Part shown: positions 9,283 to 18,004 of the stretch, in pieces
Layout of the letters: every line of letters starts with the position of its first letter
Position numbering within the stretch: position 1 is the stretch's first letter
Assembly: GCA_021819725.1 (NCBI GenBank)
Contig: JAKAQR010000003.1
Span: forward strand, 1 to 64,000
Reading direction: 5' to 3'
Source: Actinomycetes bacterium
Lineage (GTDB): Bacteria; Actinomycetota; Acidimicrobiia; Acidimicrobiales; Acidimicrobiaceae
Length of the DNA stretch: 64,000 bases
Notes under the pieces: model-generated
Seen by the model: the letters and a program-made list of their open reading frames with translations, nothing else
The model's database searches: none
Told to the model about the DNA's origin: nothing
Translations under genes and position numbers: made by a program

Positions 9283-10136
9283 ATCGGAGAGGCTGTCTCG
9301 CCACGACGACCGGGCGGGTGGGACAACTTTCGCGATCGATGCAACCTGGACGGAGATGGCCGTTGATGCAAGGCCCTAGGGATCTCGGACTGAGGTCGCT
9401 AGCAACGATAGCCGACAGTGACGGCAATATAGAAGTCTTTCCCAACCCAGCACCACTACGTACGACGCGTACCGAGCGTCGTAGGGTTGGGCGCGCTCTT
9501 TCACGACGGATACCCGGTTCAAACGGATACAGGCGAGCGAAAGCCAAGCTCGCCAAGCTAGACCGCAAGTCCGTATACATCCGTCGTGAAAGTGTCCACC
9601 AGCTAACTCGTTATTTGGTGGATAACTACGGCGAGGTACATATTGAAGATCTGAATCTCGCCGCCATGAGGCAGAGCATGGGAAGACGAGCCTTTCGACG
9701 TTCGGTATCTGATGCCGGACTCGGAGGCTTTCGACCAACACTCACCTACAAGGCCAAACGAGCCGGAGTAACGGTAGTCGTCGTTGATCGCTTCTTCCCT
9801 TCATCGCAAATCCACCATGACTGCTCAGGCAGACTCATGGGTGCAAAGCTCACCAAGAGGCTCACTTGTGAGGTGTGTCACGTTGAGGTGGATCGCGATG
9901 ACAATGCTGGGCTCAATATCCGTGACTGGTCGGTTACCAGTCCTGGTCTAGTTGAGGCCAGTGCCCTGTTCGTTCCCAGGCCCTTATCGGGTACAGGCGA
10001 CAGTTCAGATGATGGGATGACTCATCACCTGGAGAGAGCGCGTAAGACCAGTAACAATGCTGGCCGTACTCGGAGAGGCAAGAACAACTCTTGGACAAGT
10101 GAGCATGAGAACCTTGTAAAAGGTGCATCATCATGA
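9273..10136 (+). pseudogene. tnpB: N-terminally truncated TnpB (IS200/IS605-type OrfB)
   Basis: The frame holds the RuvC part of TnpB: Asp in 'RDLGLRSLATIAD' (RuvC-I), Glu in 'VHIEDLN' (RuvC-II) and Asp in 'VDRDDNAGLNI' (RuvC-III), so the catalytic triad is kept. The N-terminal half of a typical TnpB (helical and WED/REC parts, about 150-200 residues) is absent. The zinc ribbon is altered: the first CxxC reads HxxC (HHDC), the second is CEVC. The C-terminal tail after RuvC-III is basic and low in conservation, as where the omega-RNA overlaps the gene. No tnpA is nearby. Function as a nuclease is doubtful without the N-terminus. Confidence 0.85.
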
Positions 10137-10159
10137 GTGAACTCACTATTAATCACTCA
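10111..10159 (+). repeat. Hairpins at the 3' end of the tnpB remnant (possible element right end)
   Basis: ACCTT-GTAA-AAGGT (10111-10124) and TGAGTG/CACTCA arms (10134-10139 and 10154-10159) lie at the tnpB stop codon. IS200/IS605 elements end in such small hairpins rather than inverted repeats, and the omega-RNA ends here. The assignment is inference. Confidence 0.35.
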
Positions 10160-10588
10160 GGTGCAACGGTACGAAACGGGGTATGGCCAGGGTGCGATCG
10201 TAGCCCTCAGCCCTGGACTCCCTCGTCTACGGCTGGCTGCGGTGAGGTCCTCTGCCGATACTGTGGTGCAGCCGATCGCAACCGTCGGAGCGTGTGGCCA
10301 TTGCTTGGGGACAGCTTGAAATCGGATGGCATTGATGGATTGCAACGATCTATGCAGGCTTGCCATGTCAATGGCATGGTTGAACTGCTTGCGTTCCGTA
10401 GTGGTGCGTTGATGGTTCTCGCTGCGTTGGATGGGTCCGAACATGGGGATCTCGCGGGGCCAACCGTTGGTGCGACGGCCTCAGCGTTCGAGCTGCTGCC
10501 GCGTGACTTCGTATGGCCGAGCCGTTCGGTGACGGCCGCACGTTTTGGGTTAGGTGTCGCTACTGAATCGCCCCAAGAGGAGATGTGA
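10133..10588 (+). CDS. Hypothetical ORF, possibly a frameshifted remnant
   Basis: An open frame of 151 codons that starts inside the end of the tnpB element. Its second half ('MVELLAFRSGALMVLAALDG') looks protein-like, while in the first half another frame (10137-10319, 'RLRLAAVRSSADTVVQPIA') looks equally coding. That pattern suggests an old gene with a frameshift. No family is recognised. Confidence 0.25.
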   Translation: MSELTINHSGATVRNGVWPGCDRSPQPWTPSSTAGCGEVLCRYCGAADRNRRSVWPLLGDSLKSDGIDGLQRSMQACHVNGMVELLAFRSGALMVLAALDGSEHGDLAGPTVGATASAFELLPRDFVWPSRSVTAARFGLGVATESPQEEM

Positions 10589-10592
10589 AGAG

Positions 10593-10835
10593 ATGAAGCC
10601 CTATCAAGTGTTGTGGTTGGATATCGGTATCGACGTGCTGGTCTTGATCACGTTTGTTGTTTCTTTAGCTGCGCGGATTCCATGGCTGGATGAACATACA
10701 GGCTGGAAGAGATATCTCCGCCCACGCGGGGCTCTGGATACTGATCGATGCATGTCGCGCAAGCAGTTTGTGTTGATGTCTGTTGTGTGCGTACTCGTGG
10801 GTGCCGAGCTGATCTGGGCGGTGGCCCACGTCTAG
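10593..10835 (+). CDS. Small hypothetical membrane protein
   Basis: An 80-aa protein from ATG 10593, preceded by AGAGGAGATGTGAAGAG. It has two hydrophobic stretches, 'VLVLITFVVSLAARI' near the N-terminus and 'FVLMSVVCVLVGAELIWAV' at the C-terminus, with a basic linker between them. No family is recognised. Confidence 0.45.
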   Translation: MKPYQVLWLDIGIDVLVLITFVVSLAARIPWLDEHTGWKRYLRPRGALDTDRCMSRKQFVLMSVVCVLVGAELIWAVAHV

Positions 10836-10888
10836 GTTTTCGCTGTCCGCAATGAGCAGCACGAGCCACTCGTGTTGGAGAGAACGCG

Positions 10889-11239
10889 ATGAGTTGTCAA
10901 CCGGTGCGTTCCCTGGTCGTCTGCGGGCAGAGAGTAGCGGACTTCGTGTTCCGCTGGCGCATACCATCGGTTATCGAGGAGCACGGCCGCTGGCTGGCGA
11001 ATCACGTATTCGATTGCTCCGTCCGTGGCAATGTCATCGTCTGGGACGTCGACACAGCTCTGGTCTTCTGTGATTTCTCAGTTTCTACAGAAGGCAAAGT
11101 GAACAAATATGCCGTCCTAGTGCAGCGATGTTTCCCCGAGAGCCCTTGCTGGTCCGACAACGGTCTGGGGGCCTGCTCGCACCCGACACTGCAGACAACC
11201 GTGGTACCTGTCTCGGTGTTTGGTGATGGGTACCGCTAG
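10889..11239 (+). CDS. Hypothetical ORF, weak
   Basis: A 116-codon frame with a GGAGAG site before ATG. It has no recognisable domain, and its last four bases overlap the end of the opposite-strand repeat protein at 11236. The composition ('VFRWRIPSVIEEHGRWLA') is protein-like, but it may be spurious. Confidence 0.25.
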   Translation: MSCQPVRSLVVCGQRVADFVFRWRIPSVIEEHGRWLANHVFDCSVRGNVIVWDVDTALVFCDFSVSTEGKVNKYAVLVQRCFPESPCWSDNGLGACSHPTLQTTVVPVSVFGDGYR

Positions 11240-12093
11240 GGTTGATCCGCTCTCTTGGTCTGAGGGAGGACTTGGTTGAGGCCGAAGGCAAGTGAGTTGG
11301 CCAAGCGAGCGGTGGTGGTATGCGCGTGTCGTGCCATCGATCGGACCTTTGCATCTGGGTCGGTTAAGAGTGCCGCTCGCAGGTGATCCGGGGTACGTGG
11401 GTTCGCGGCGACAAAGAAGCGCACCCACGGCTCAGGATCAACAGCGAGAATGGTAAGCGCCGCGACCGGAGCATCCTGGCGCTTGGCGATAGATCGGCGA
11501 ATCTCCCATCGATCATCCTCGGTGAGGCTGATCTGCGCATCCACTGGACAACGGGGATGCTCGGCAGCAGCATCACGTACCCCGAAGTCGGGATCTGTGG
11601 CCATCACCCCGATGAAGCCCGGTTCGGCTTGGAGGTTTTCAGCCAGTGCCCGCCTGACCCATGGGTTCTCATCGGTGACGAGTGTCTGTTGAACCCCGGT
11701 GGGGCAGCACGGATTTGCGGCGATACCGGCGCGTACCTCCCACCACCAATCCTGGGCTAACGCTGCAGCGATGCCGGGAGAGCAGTCTGGGTTTTGAGCT
11801 GGGATGAGCCGACTATTCGGATCGGGTGAGTTCGCGAGTTGTTCGAAGATGCTCGCCCTGATCGGTTGGGGCACATCGGTGGCCTGGAGCAAATGGTCGA
11901 GCTCGTTGTCCCATGCACGGCGGAGACGAGACCGTCGCTGGAGAAGACAGGCAGTGTCGCCGCTTCGATGTACCTCGCAGTCGATCAGGATCGGTTGGGT
12001 TGCGAAGATCGTGATCGCTAGGAGACGGCACTTCGCGATGGTCAGGACCGTACCTTTGCCAAGAGTGGAGAGCCCCGCGCCCGAGCGTAGCAT
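11236..12093 (-). CDS. LRV/HEAT-like repeat protein, coupled to the APC permease
   Basis: About 285 aa. From residue 90 on, a unit of about 24 residues repeats: 'WWWEVRAGIAANPCCPTGVQ', 'NPWVRRALAENLQAEPGF', 'DFGVRDAAAEHPRCPVDA', 'RWEIRRSIAKRQDAPVAA', 'EPWVRFFVAANPRTPDHL', 'DAKVRSMARHA'. The pattern W/VR...A.NP..P matches leucine-rich-repeat-variant (LRV) or HEAT-type superhelices that bind proteins. The ATG at 12093 shares a base with the TGA of the permease (TGATG), so the two are probably translated together; the frame is open to TTG 12108. The region before the repeats has several Cys residues, but no clear cluster motif. A role linked to the permease is inference. Confidence 0.72.
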   Translation of the reverse strand: MLRSGAGLSTLGKGTVLTIAKCRLLAITIFATQPILIDCEVHRSGDTACLLQRRSRLRRAWDNELDHLLQATDVPQPIRASIFEQLANSPDPNSRLIPAQNPDCSPGIAAALAQDWWWEVRAGIAANPCCPTGVQQTLVTDENPWVRRALAENLQAEPGFIGVMATDPDFGVRDAAAEHPRCPVDAQISLTEDDRWEIRRSIAKRQDAPVAALTILAVDPEPWVRFFVAANPRTPDHLRAALLTDPDAKVRSMARHAHTTTARLANSLAFGLNQVLPQTKRADQP

Positions 12094-13607
12094 CAAGTCT
12101 CTCGCCAAAGGCCAAGACTATCGACGGTGTCGAGGGGGTGTTCCTCATGAGCCAGACCGAGTTGATGGCCGGCCTGCCGGGTGAGACCACGATCACCGCC
12201 CATTTTGATGTAAGTCCAGACGATCGCTCCGATCAGGATCACGAGCCAGAAGATAGCTGCCCATGCGAGTGGGAAGACCAACGGGACAACGGTCTCATAG
12301 AGCACCATCCAAAACAGGCCCATTGCGATGATAGGGAGCACGAAGTGAAAAGCCAACTGGGTGACGCGTCGTTCTCGGTAGGAGATGCGCATCAATGAGA
12401 GGTTCATGAGCGTGTGGGCGGTCACAAGGCCAAATAAGACCGCGGTGGTGAGGACGTCAAAGGCCTGAGCTGGCCCAAGCCAGAGGCCAAAGACCAATCC
12501 CACCAGAATTGCTGTGGCGCCCACGAAGGTGACACTGGCCGCTGGCGCACGTTTGCCGTTGACGGTGGCAAAGCTCGTCTGGAGAAGCTTGTCGCGGCTC
12601 ACGGCGTAGAGGACCCTAGCGGTGCTGGTCATGAGGGCGAGATCGTCCATGAGCGCGCTGTTGATCGCGAGGACGACAAGTGCCACGGCACCAATGGGTC
12701 CGAGATAGTGGAGGAATACCTGTACACCTGGGGCGGCAGCCTTTGAGAAGAGTGCCATTCGTGCCTCTCCCCAGCCGACGGTGAGCGCGTAGGCCGAGAT
12801 GGTCAGTGCTACTCCTACCAGAGTGAGGGAGAGGATTGCGGCCTTGCCGATCAGCCTTCCTTGTTGGGTGCGAACTCCCTTGGCCTCCTCGCCAAGTGGG
12901 GCGTGGCTACCGACACCGATGAAGCTGGTGATGGCAAAGATCATGCCGAGAGCGACCCCCTTGACGCCAACCGAGGCGAAGGTGAAGGGATGCAAGGGAG
13001 CTGCGACATGAGAGCGGGCGATGATGATGATCGACGCGACGATGAGAAAGACGATCTCCAGCGAGCTCGTGAAGAGCATCGCCTTGACGGTTGGACGAAT
13101 GCCGAGTACGGAGAGTAGCCAGGGTACTCCGATGAAGACCAGCATCATCGGGATCCAGAACCAGCCCGGAAGGGTGACGCCAAAATACGATCGAGCGATC
13201 CCTGGCAAGAAGACACCGGCGACGTAGATCGGTACACCAGCGACACTGATCAGCTGGTAGAAGACGACCATGATGGCGGTCACCAATGCTGGCTTTGCTC
13301 CGAGCCCTGCCGAGACGTAGCTATAGTAACCTCCAGCTGAACCGCGATGCTTGGAGAGGTGATAGAGGGTGTTGACCTCGATGAACATAAGGATGAAGGC
13401 AAAGAGGTATGAGAGCGGCAGGGCCACGAGCGCAAAGGCGGCTCCAGCGGTCATAAAGGCGACGACGTCACAGGTCGGGGCCATGCCGGCGATGCTTTGA
13501 CTGACCAGACCCCAAACCGAGACGATCCCAGGCTGGAGATGGTGAGGCTGGCCGGCTGGTGAGGTCAGCGCAGCTGGGTCGGCCTTGTTCAACTCGTCTG
13601 GTTCCAT
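12093..13607 (-). CDS. APC superfamily amino acid permease
   Basis: A 504-aa integral membrane protein with about 12 hydrophobic segments. The N-terminus 'GIVSVWGLVSQSIAGMAPT' is the helix-1 region typical of the APC superfamily, with 'GSAGGYYSYVSAGLG' after helix 2 and 'GVGSHAPLGEEAKG' (helix 6 region, usually FEAxxxLAEE). It probably imports an amino acid or related amine by proton symport. The next gene starts on its stop codon. The upstream region carries a 14-bp palindrome. Confidence 0.88.
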   Translation of the reverse strand: MEPDELNKADPAALTSPAGQPHHLQPGIVSVWGLVSQSIAGMAPTCDVVAFMTAGAAFALVALPLSYLFAFILMFIEVNTLYHLSKHRGSAGGYYSYVSAGLGAKPALVTAIMVVFYQLISVAGVPIYVAGVFLPGIARSYFGVTLPGWFWIPMMLVFIGVPWLLSVLGIRPTVKAMLFTSSLEIVFLIVASIIIIARSHVAAPLHPFTFASVGVKGVALGMIFAITSFIGVGSHAPLGEEAKGVRTQQGRLIGKAAILSLTLVGVALTISAYALTVGWGEARMALFSKAAAPGVQVFLHYLGPIGAVALVVLAINSALMDDLALMTSTARVLYAVSRDKLLQTSFATVNGKRAPAASVTFVGATAILVGLVFGLWLGPAQAFDVLTTAVLFGLVTAHTLMNLSLMRISYRERRVTQLAFHFVLPIIAMGLFWMVLYETVVPLVFPLAWAAIFWLVILIGAIVWTYIKMGGDRGLTRQAGHQLGLAHEEHPLDTVDSLGLWRET

Positions 13608-13955
13608 CGGATGCTTGCCCTTTCCAGAACTAGGTAGAATTTTTTTCTACTACTATAGTAGTGCTGCGAGGTGCCGAGATATTCCGAATAGAGGAGAAAA
13701 ATCTTCTGATGGCGTTCGTGCCCTGGGGGGCTGGGTTCTCGATAGGAGGGTCGATCGTCTGCTTGGTCATCGACGGTAGGGGGTGGGGTGCAACATATCT
13801 CGGTGAGACTGCGAAGATCGAGCATGGCACTACTTGATCGAGCACAACACGATGAGTCTTGGTCAAAGATCCGCGGATTGACCCGGGCGTTCGCGATGTC
13901 CGAGTCAAGCGGTATTCTCCACGATAGGGCGATCAACGGGATGGGAGTATAGATA
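13608..13955. other. Divergent promoter region of the APC permease and PLD genes
   Basis: No gene is seen. It holds a T-rich run (13640-13646), a perfect palindrome ACTACTATAGTAGT at 13649-13662 about 42 bp before the permease start, and a TATAGAT-like stretch just before the PLD start. Confidence 0.5.
13649..13662. promoter_or_regulatory. 14-bp palindrome upstream of the APC permease, possible operator
   Basis: ACTACTATAGTAGT reads the same on both strands. Its distance from the permease start fits an operator at or near the promoter. The binding protein is unknown. Confidence 0.4.
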
Positions 13956-15383
13956 ATGGGCCGTCAGCGCATGGTTCCGTTGGTGTTGTGTCTTGGGGTT
14001 GGCGTGGTGTCGCTTGGGGGCTGCAAAGCGACGACGGACGCGGCTCCCCGTCAGTCCGTCAAGCATCATCATGCAGGCCTGTCGTTGTCTGCCAAGAAAA
14101 CGCAGGCACCTTCCTCGCAACCGAACTTTAACAGGACTCCAACTGGCACCGTTGATCGGGGACCGACCAGTCCCAGTGGGCACAACGCGCCAGTCGCGGT
14201 GGGTCAAGTTCCCGAAGGCACGCTGACCTTTATCACTGAACCCCAGGCAGGCATTGGACCTTGGTTGAACGCGATGAATCATGCGCGCTCCGTCATCGAT
14301 GTGAACGAGTACCTCCTCACCGATCCCCAGTTCCTCTCGTCCCTTCGGAGCGCAGCTGTTCGAGGAGTTCAGGTCGACGTCATTGTTGACGGGCATCCCT
14401 ATGATGACCCCTCAGCTCCCTCTATCGCGGTCGCTGGACTTGCAGGAAGTGGAGTGCACCTCAAGATGGCTCCAGCACGTTTCGAAGGACAGTATGCCTT
14501 CGATCACGCAAAGTACCTGATCGTCGATCCTGGTCAGCCAGATCAGGTTGCTCTGTTCGGTTCGCCGAATGCGACCCAGAGTGCCTTCGATGGCGAGAAC
14601 GTCGAAGATGCCTTCGTGACCTCGAAGCCAAGCGCCATCGCTGCGCTCGCCACCGTTTTTCACGCAGACTGGACTGGAACAGCTGCTGGAGCATCACCAA
14701 GATCGACGCTCGTACTCTCCCCCGGGTCGGCCTCCACGATCGCCGGGTTGCTTGGGCAGGCTGGACCGGTTGCCGTCATGGCTGAAGAGCTCGGTGACGC
14801 CCCTTCGTGTTACCAGGCGCTGCTTACCCATGGATCAGCTGCTCGCGTGCTGATACCGGCGGATCCGTCCTGGGAAGCGGCGAGCTATGCGAACGAACTC
14901 GTCCGATCTGGTGTACAGGTGCGAACGTTGAGCAGTCCCTATGTGCATGCCAAGCTCATCGTTACTCCTCACACCACCTTCGTGGGCTCTGAAAACTTCT
15001 CAGTTGTCTCCTTCAACGACAACCGCGAAGTCGGAATGATCACCTCAAGTCCCAGCGTGCGAACGCAGGCTCTGACATGGTTCGATGCACTGTGGAACGA
15101 TGCCGTGGTTTGGTCTGTGTCTGGAGGGGCGTCACCGACTCCAGTACCAGCGACCCCGACCCCGTCCTCTTTAGCCCCACCGGACTCCGGGAGTGCCTCC
15201 CAACAGTCCTATCCCTATCTCAACGATGGTGATACCGAGGCCGAGGTGACCCAGCTTTGGGGGCCGCCAGCCTCGACGACGAGTGCTAGCTATGACGGCT
15301 ACCCTGAGGTGGTCTGGGTCTACCCGGCGGGTCGTGTGTACTTCGAGGGTGGCACCGTAAGCTATGTGCAGCGAACACAGTGA
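13956..15383 (+). CDS. Phospholipase D-like domain lipoprotein
   Basis: A 475-aa exported protein. The signal peptide ends in the lipobox LGGC (Cys23), followed by a Ser/Thr/Pro-rich linker. Two PLD half-sites are visible: 'DHAKYLIVD' and 'VHAKLIVTPHTTFVGSENFS' (HxK motifs; the second lacks the Asp of a full HKD but keeps the S/N pattern of the second strand). A Pro/Thr-rich spacer then leads to a C-terminal domain near 415-475 ('DGDTEAEVTQLWGPPASTTS'), which I do not recognise. It probably cleaves phosphodiesters (lipid or nucleic acid) at the cell surface. GGGAG precedes the ATG. Confidence 0.82.
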   Translation: MGRQRMVPLVLCLGVGVVSLGGCKATTDAAPRQSVKHHHAGLSLSAKKTQAPSSQPNFNRTPTGTVDRGPTSPSGHNAPVAVGQVPEGTLTFITEPQAGIGPWLNAMNHARSVIDVNEYLLTDPQFLSSLRSAAVRGVQVDVIVDGHPYDDPSAPSIAVAGLAGSGVHLKMAPARFEGQYAFDHAKYLIVDPGQPDQVALFGSPNATQSAFDGENVEDAFVTSKPSAIAALATVFHADWTGTAAGASPRSTLVLSPGSASTIAGLLGQAGPVAVMAEELGDAPSCYQALLTHGSAARVLIPADPSWEAASYANELVRSGVQVRTLSSPYVHAKLIVTPHTTFVGSENFSVVSFNDNREVGMITSSPSVRTQALTWFDALWNDAVVWSVSGGASPTPVPATPTPSSLAPPDSGSASQQSYPYLNDGDTEAEVTQLWGPPASTTSASYDGYPEVVWVYPAGRVYFEGGTVSYVQRTQ

Positions 15384-15500
15384 AAGCTGAGAGGAACCCT
15401 CGGTGCGCCGGTGCGCCTGGCGTTTTCTGAGAAGAAAATGTGACTTATGACCCTAAGTTAGGTATGCCTCAGCTCTCTTAGGCTGTCTTATAGAAATTGA

Positions 15501-15506
15501 ATGGAG
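15501..15506 (+). promoter_or_regulatory. Ribosome site that fixes the cydA start
   Basis: GGAG within 15503-15506 sits 6 nt before ATG 15513. The earlier ATG at 15501 has no ribosome site, so 15513 is the likely start. Confidence 0.6.
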
Positions 15507-15512
15507 TTACTT

Positions 15513-16931
15513 ATGGAGCCTTTGCTGGGTACGGTTACCCTTACATTGTCGCGATGGCAATTCGCTACGACGATTATCTTTCACTTCTTTTTTGTGCCTG
15601 TAACCATTGGTCTGGCGGTTATTGTCGCCATTTTTCAGACGGCGGTCTACAAGACCCATGATGACCGATATGAGCATCTCGTACGCTTCTTTGGGAAGCT
15701 CTTTCTGATTAACTTTGCCATCGGGATCGTGACCGGCATCGTGCAGGAGTTTCAGTTCGGCATGAACTGGGCCCAGTACTCGGCCTTTGTGGGTAATATC
15801 TTTGGACCACCTCTCGCAATCGAGGGCCTCCTCGCCTTTTTCATGGAGTCAACGTTCCTCGGAATCTGGATCTTTGGCAAAGGCAAGGTGTCGCCGAGGA
15901 TCCATATGCTCTCCATCTGGATGGTCGTGTTGGGTAGCTCGCTCTCGGCCTCGTTCATTCTCGTTGCCAATACCTGGATGCAGGACCCTGTTGGTTACAA
16001 GATCGATCACGCGACCCATCAGGCCGTGATGACGAACTTCTTTGCGATCCTGACCAACGAGCTGTTTATCACCACCCTCTTCCATGTGCTTCTTGCCTCG
16101 CTCATCACAGGTTCGGCGGTCGCCCTCGGTGTTGCCTTCTACCAGATGAAGCGGGAAGGATCGCGGGCGATCTTTTCCCTTGGTATCCGCGTCGCGCTGA
16201 TCGTCTTCTTTGTCGCATCGCTTGGGATGGCTCTTGATGGATCAGCCCAGGGAACGGTGATGGTCAAGGACCAGCCGATGAAGATGGCCGCAGGAGAGGC
16301 ACTCTATAACACCCAGCGAGGGGCGCCTGAGTCCCTCATCACCATCGGCAATCTCCACGACAAGGTGATCTTTCAGGTCGATCTTCCCCATGTGCTCTCG
16401 TTGCTGGCCACGAACTCCTGGAACGGCAAGGTTCAAGGCATTAACCAGCTCCAAAAGGAATACGTCAAGAAGTATGGACCGGGCAACTATGTACCCCCCG
16501 TCTGGCTTGAGTATTGGAACTTCCGCATCATGGCGGGTCTCGGTGCGGTTATCATCGCGATCGCCCTCTGGGGTATGTGGCTTCTGCGGCGCAAGAAGCT
16601 CGACAACTCCAAGTGGTTTCGCAGAGTGGCGATCTACGCCATACCCTTGCCATTCATCGCCAACACGACGGGATGGATCTTCACCGAGACCGGTCGCCAG
16701 CCCTGGATCGTCTATGGAGTGCTCCGGACTGCCCAGGGAGTCTCCCGTGACATCTCCGCTTGGGACGTTGGATTCACCTTCTTTGGCTTCATCGCGCTCT
16801 ATGCGGTACTGGGAGTGATCGATTTCGCCATGATGTACCACTACTCACGCAAGGAGCTCGCGATGATGAACGGCGAGGTGCTTCCCCCTGAGGACGATGC
16901 GGATGCCGAACACGATGCACTGGTTTACTAG
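15513..16931 (+). CDS. cydA: Cytochrome bd ubiquinol/menaquinol oxidase subunit I
   Basis: A 472-aa CydA. His24 near the N-terminus is the equivalent of the high-spin heme ligand (E. coli His19). 'GIVQEFQFGMNWAQYS', 'FMESTFLGIWIFG' and the GRQPW motif in 'FTETGRQPWIVYGVLRT' are all present. The loop before GRQPW is short, as in the short-Q-loop group of Firmicutes and Actinobacteria. The protein oxidises quinol and reduces O2 to water with high affinity and without proton pumping. It is the first gene of a complete cydABDC operon, followed 15 nt later by cydB. No Rex-type site was recognised upstream. Confidence 0.97.
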   Translation: MEPLLGTVTLTLSRWQFATTIIFHFFFVPVTIGLAVIVAIFQTAVYKTHDDRYEHLVRFFGKLFLINFAIGIVTGIVQEFQFGMNWAQYSAFVGNIFGPPLAIEGLLAFFMESTFLGIWIFGKGKVSPRIHMLSIWMVVLGSSLSASFILVANTWMQDPVGYKIDHATHQAVMTNFFAILTNELFITTLFHVLLASLITGSAVALGVAFYQMKREGSRAIFSLGIRVALIVFFVASLGMALDGSAQGTVMVKDQPMKMAAGEALYNTQRGAPESLITIGNLHDKVIFQVDLPHVLSLLATNSWNGKVQGINQLQKEYVKKYGPGNYVPPVWLEYWNFRIMAGLGAVIIAIALWGMWLLRRKKLDNSKWFRRVAIYAIPLPFIANTTGWIFTETGRQPWIVYGVLRTAQGVSRDISAWDVGFTFFGFIALYAVLGVIDFAMMYHYSRKELAMMNGEVLPPEDDADAEHDALVY

Positions 16932-16946
16932 GAGGGATTGACGATT

Positions 16947-17978
16947 ATGCATGTAACAGGACTGCAATTGATTTGGTTTGTCTTGATCGGTTTCCTCTGG
17001 GCAGGCTACTTCTTTCTCGAGGGTTTCGATTTTGGTATCGGGATGCTGCTTCCCTTCATCACCAATGGGGACCTGGAACGAAGGGGCATGCTCAACGCGA
17101 TCGGCCCGATTTGGGACGGGAACGAAGTCTGGCTGATCGTGGCTGGTGGCGCGACCTTTGCCGCCTTTCCCCTGTGGTACTCGACGATGTTCTCGGCGTT
17201 CTATCTAGCACTCTTTGTCGTGCTGGTCATGCTGATCGTCCGAGGGATGTCCTTTGAGTTTCGTGGTTTGCGCACTAGCACGCGGTGGCGAGCCAACTGG
17301 GACCGGGTCAACTTTCTCGGCTCGCTGATCCCCTCGTTGATCTGGGGTGTGGCCTTTGCGGACCTTTTGAAGGGGATTCCACTCAATGCCCAGCATCAGT
17401 ACACCGGTACGTTCTTGGGGTTGCTTCAGCCGTATGCGTTGTTGGGTGGCCTTACGATGGTGGCACTCTTCGTGCTCCACGGGGCGACTTTCCTGAGCCT
17501 GAAGACAACCGGTGAGTTGCACGATAAGGCGACGATGGCGGCTCGTCGGGTCGCCCCAGCTGCAACCGTCATTCTCTTGGCGTTCCTTGCTTGGACCTAC
17601 TTTGTTGCGCGTGCGCATGGCAACAGCGGTGCCGTGCCAGGCTTCATCCCAGTGACGGCGTTCCTACTGGTCGCCGCCGTCTCCTGGCTCGTGAGAGAAC
17701 ATCTGAACGGATGGGCATTTGTCTTCACGGGGGTCGCAATTCTGGCACTCACCATCACCATTTTCATGACGCTCTACCCCAATGTGATCACGTCATCGAC
17801 GGCGTTCTCTGATTCGCTGAGCATCGCCACGGCCGCTTCGCAGCGCTATACCTTGAACATCATGACGATCGTGGCGGTGATCTTTACTCCTTTCGTCCTG
17901 CTCTATCAGGGTTGGACCTACTGGATCTTCCGCAAGCGTCTTACATTGCCAAAGACTCCCTCCACCGTCGAGTCTTGA
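16947..17978 (+). CDS. cydB: Cytochrome bd oxidase subunit II
   Basis: A 343-aa CydB: 'WAGYFFLEGFDFGIGMLLPF' at the N-terminus and 'GPIWDGNEVWLIVAGGATFAAFP' are the family hallmarks, with about eight membrane segments. ATG 16947 lies 10 nt after GGAGGG (16931-16936); TTG 16938 would be too close. It partners CydA. Confidence 0.96.
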   Translation: MHVTGLQLIWFVLIGFLWAGYFFLEGFDFGIGMLLPFITNGDLERRGMLNAIGPIWDGNEVWLIVAGGATFAAFPLWYSTMFSAFYLALFVVLVMLIVRGMSFEFRGLRTSTRWRANWDRVNFLGSLIPSLIWGVAFADLLKGIPLNAQHQYTGTFLGLLQPYALLGGLTMVALFVLHGATFLSLKTTGELHDKATMAARRVAPAATVILLAFLAWTYFVARAHGNSGAVPGFIPVTAFLLVAAVSWLVREHLNGWAFVFTGVAILALTITIFMTLYPNVITSSTAFSDSLSIATAASQRYTLNIMTIVAVIFTPFVLLYQGWTYWIFRKRLTLPKTPSTVES

Positions 17979-18004
17979 GTGAGGATGAGGGTCAAAGAGG
18001 GAAC

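Noticed and set aside
15384..15512. Rex-type redox operator before cydA
   Set aside because: No TTGTGAA-N6-TTCACAA-like sequence is present; TGTGACTTATGACC is only a weak partial match.
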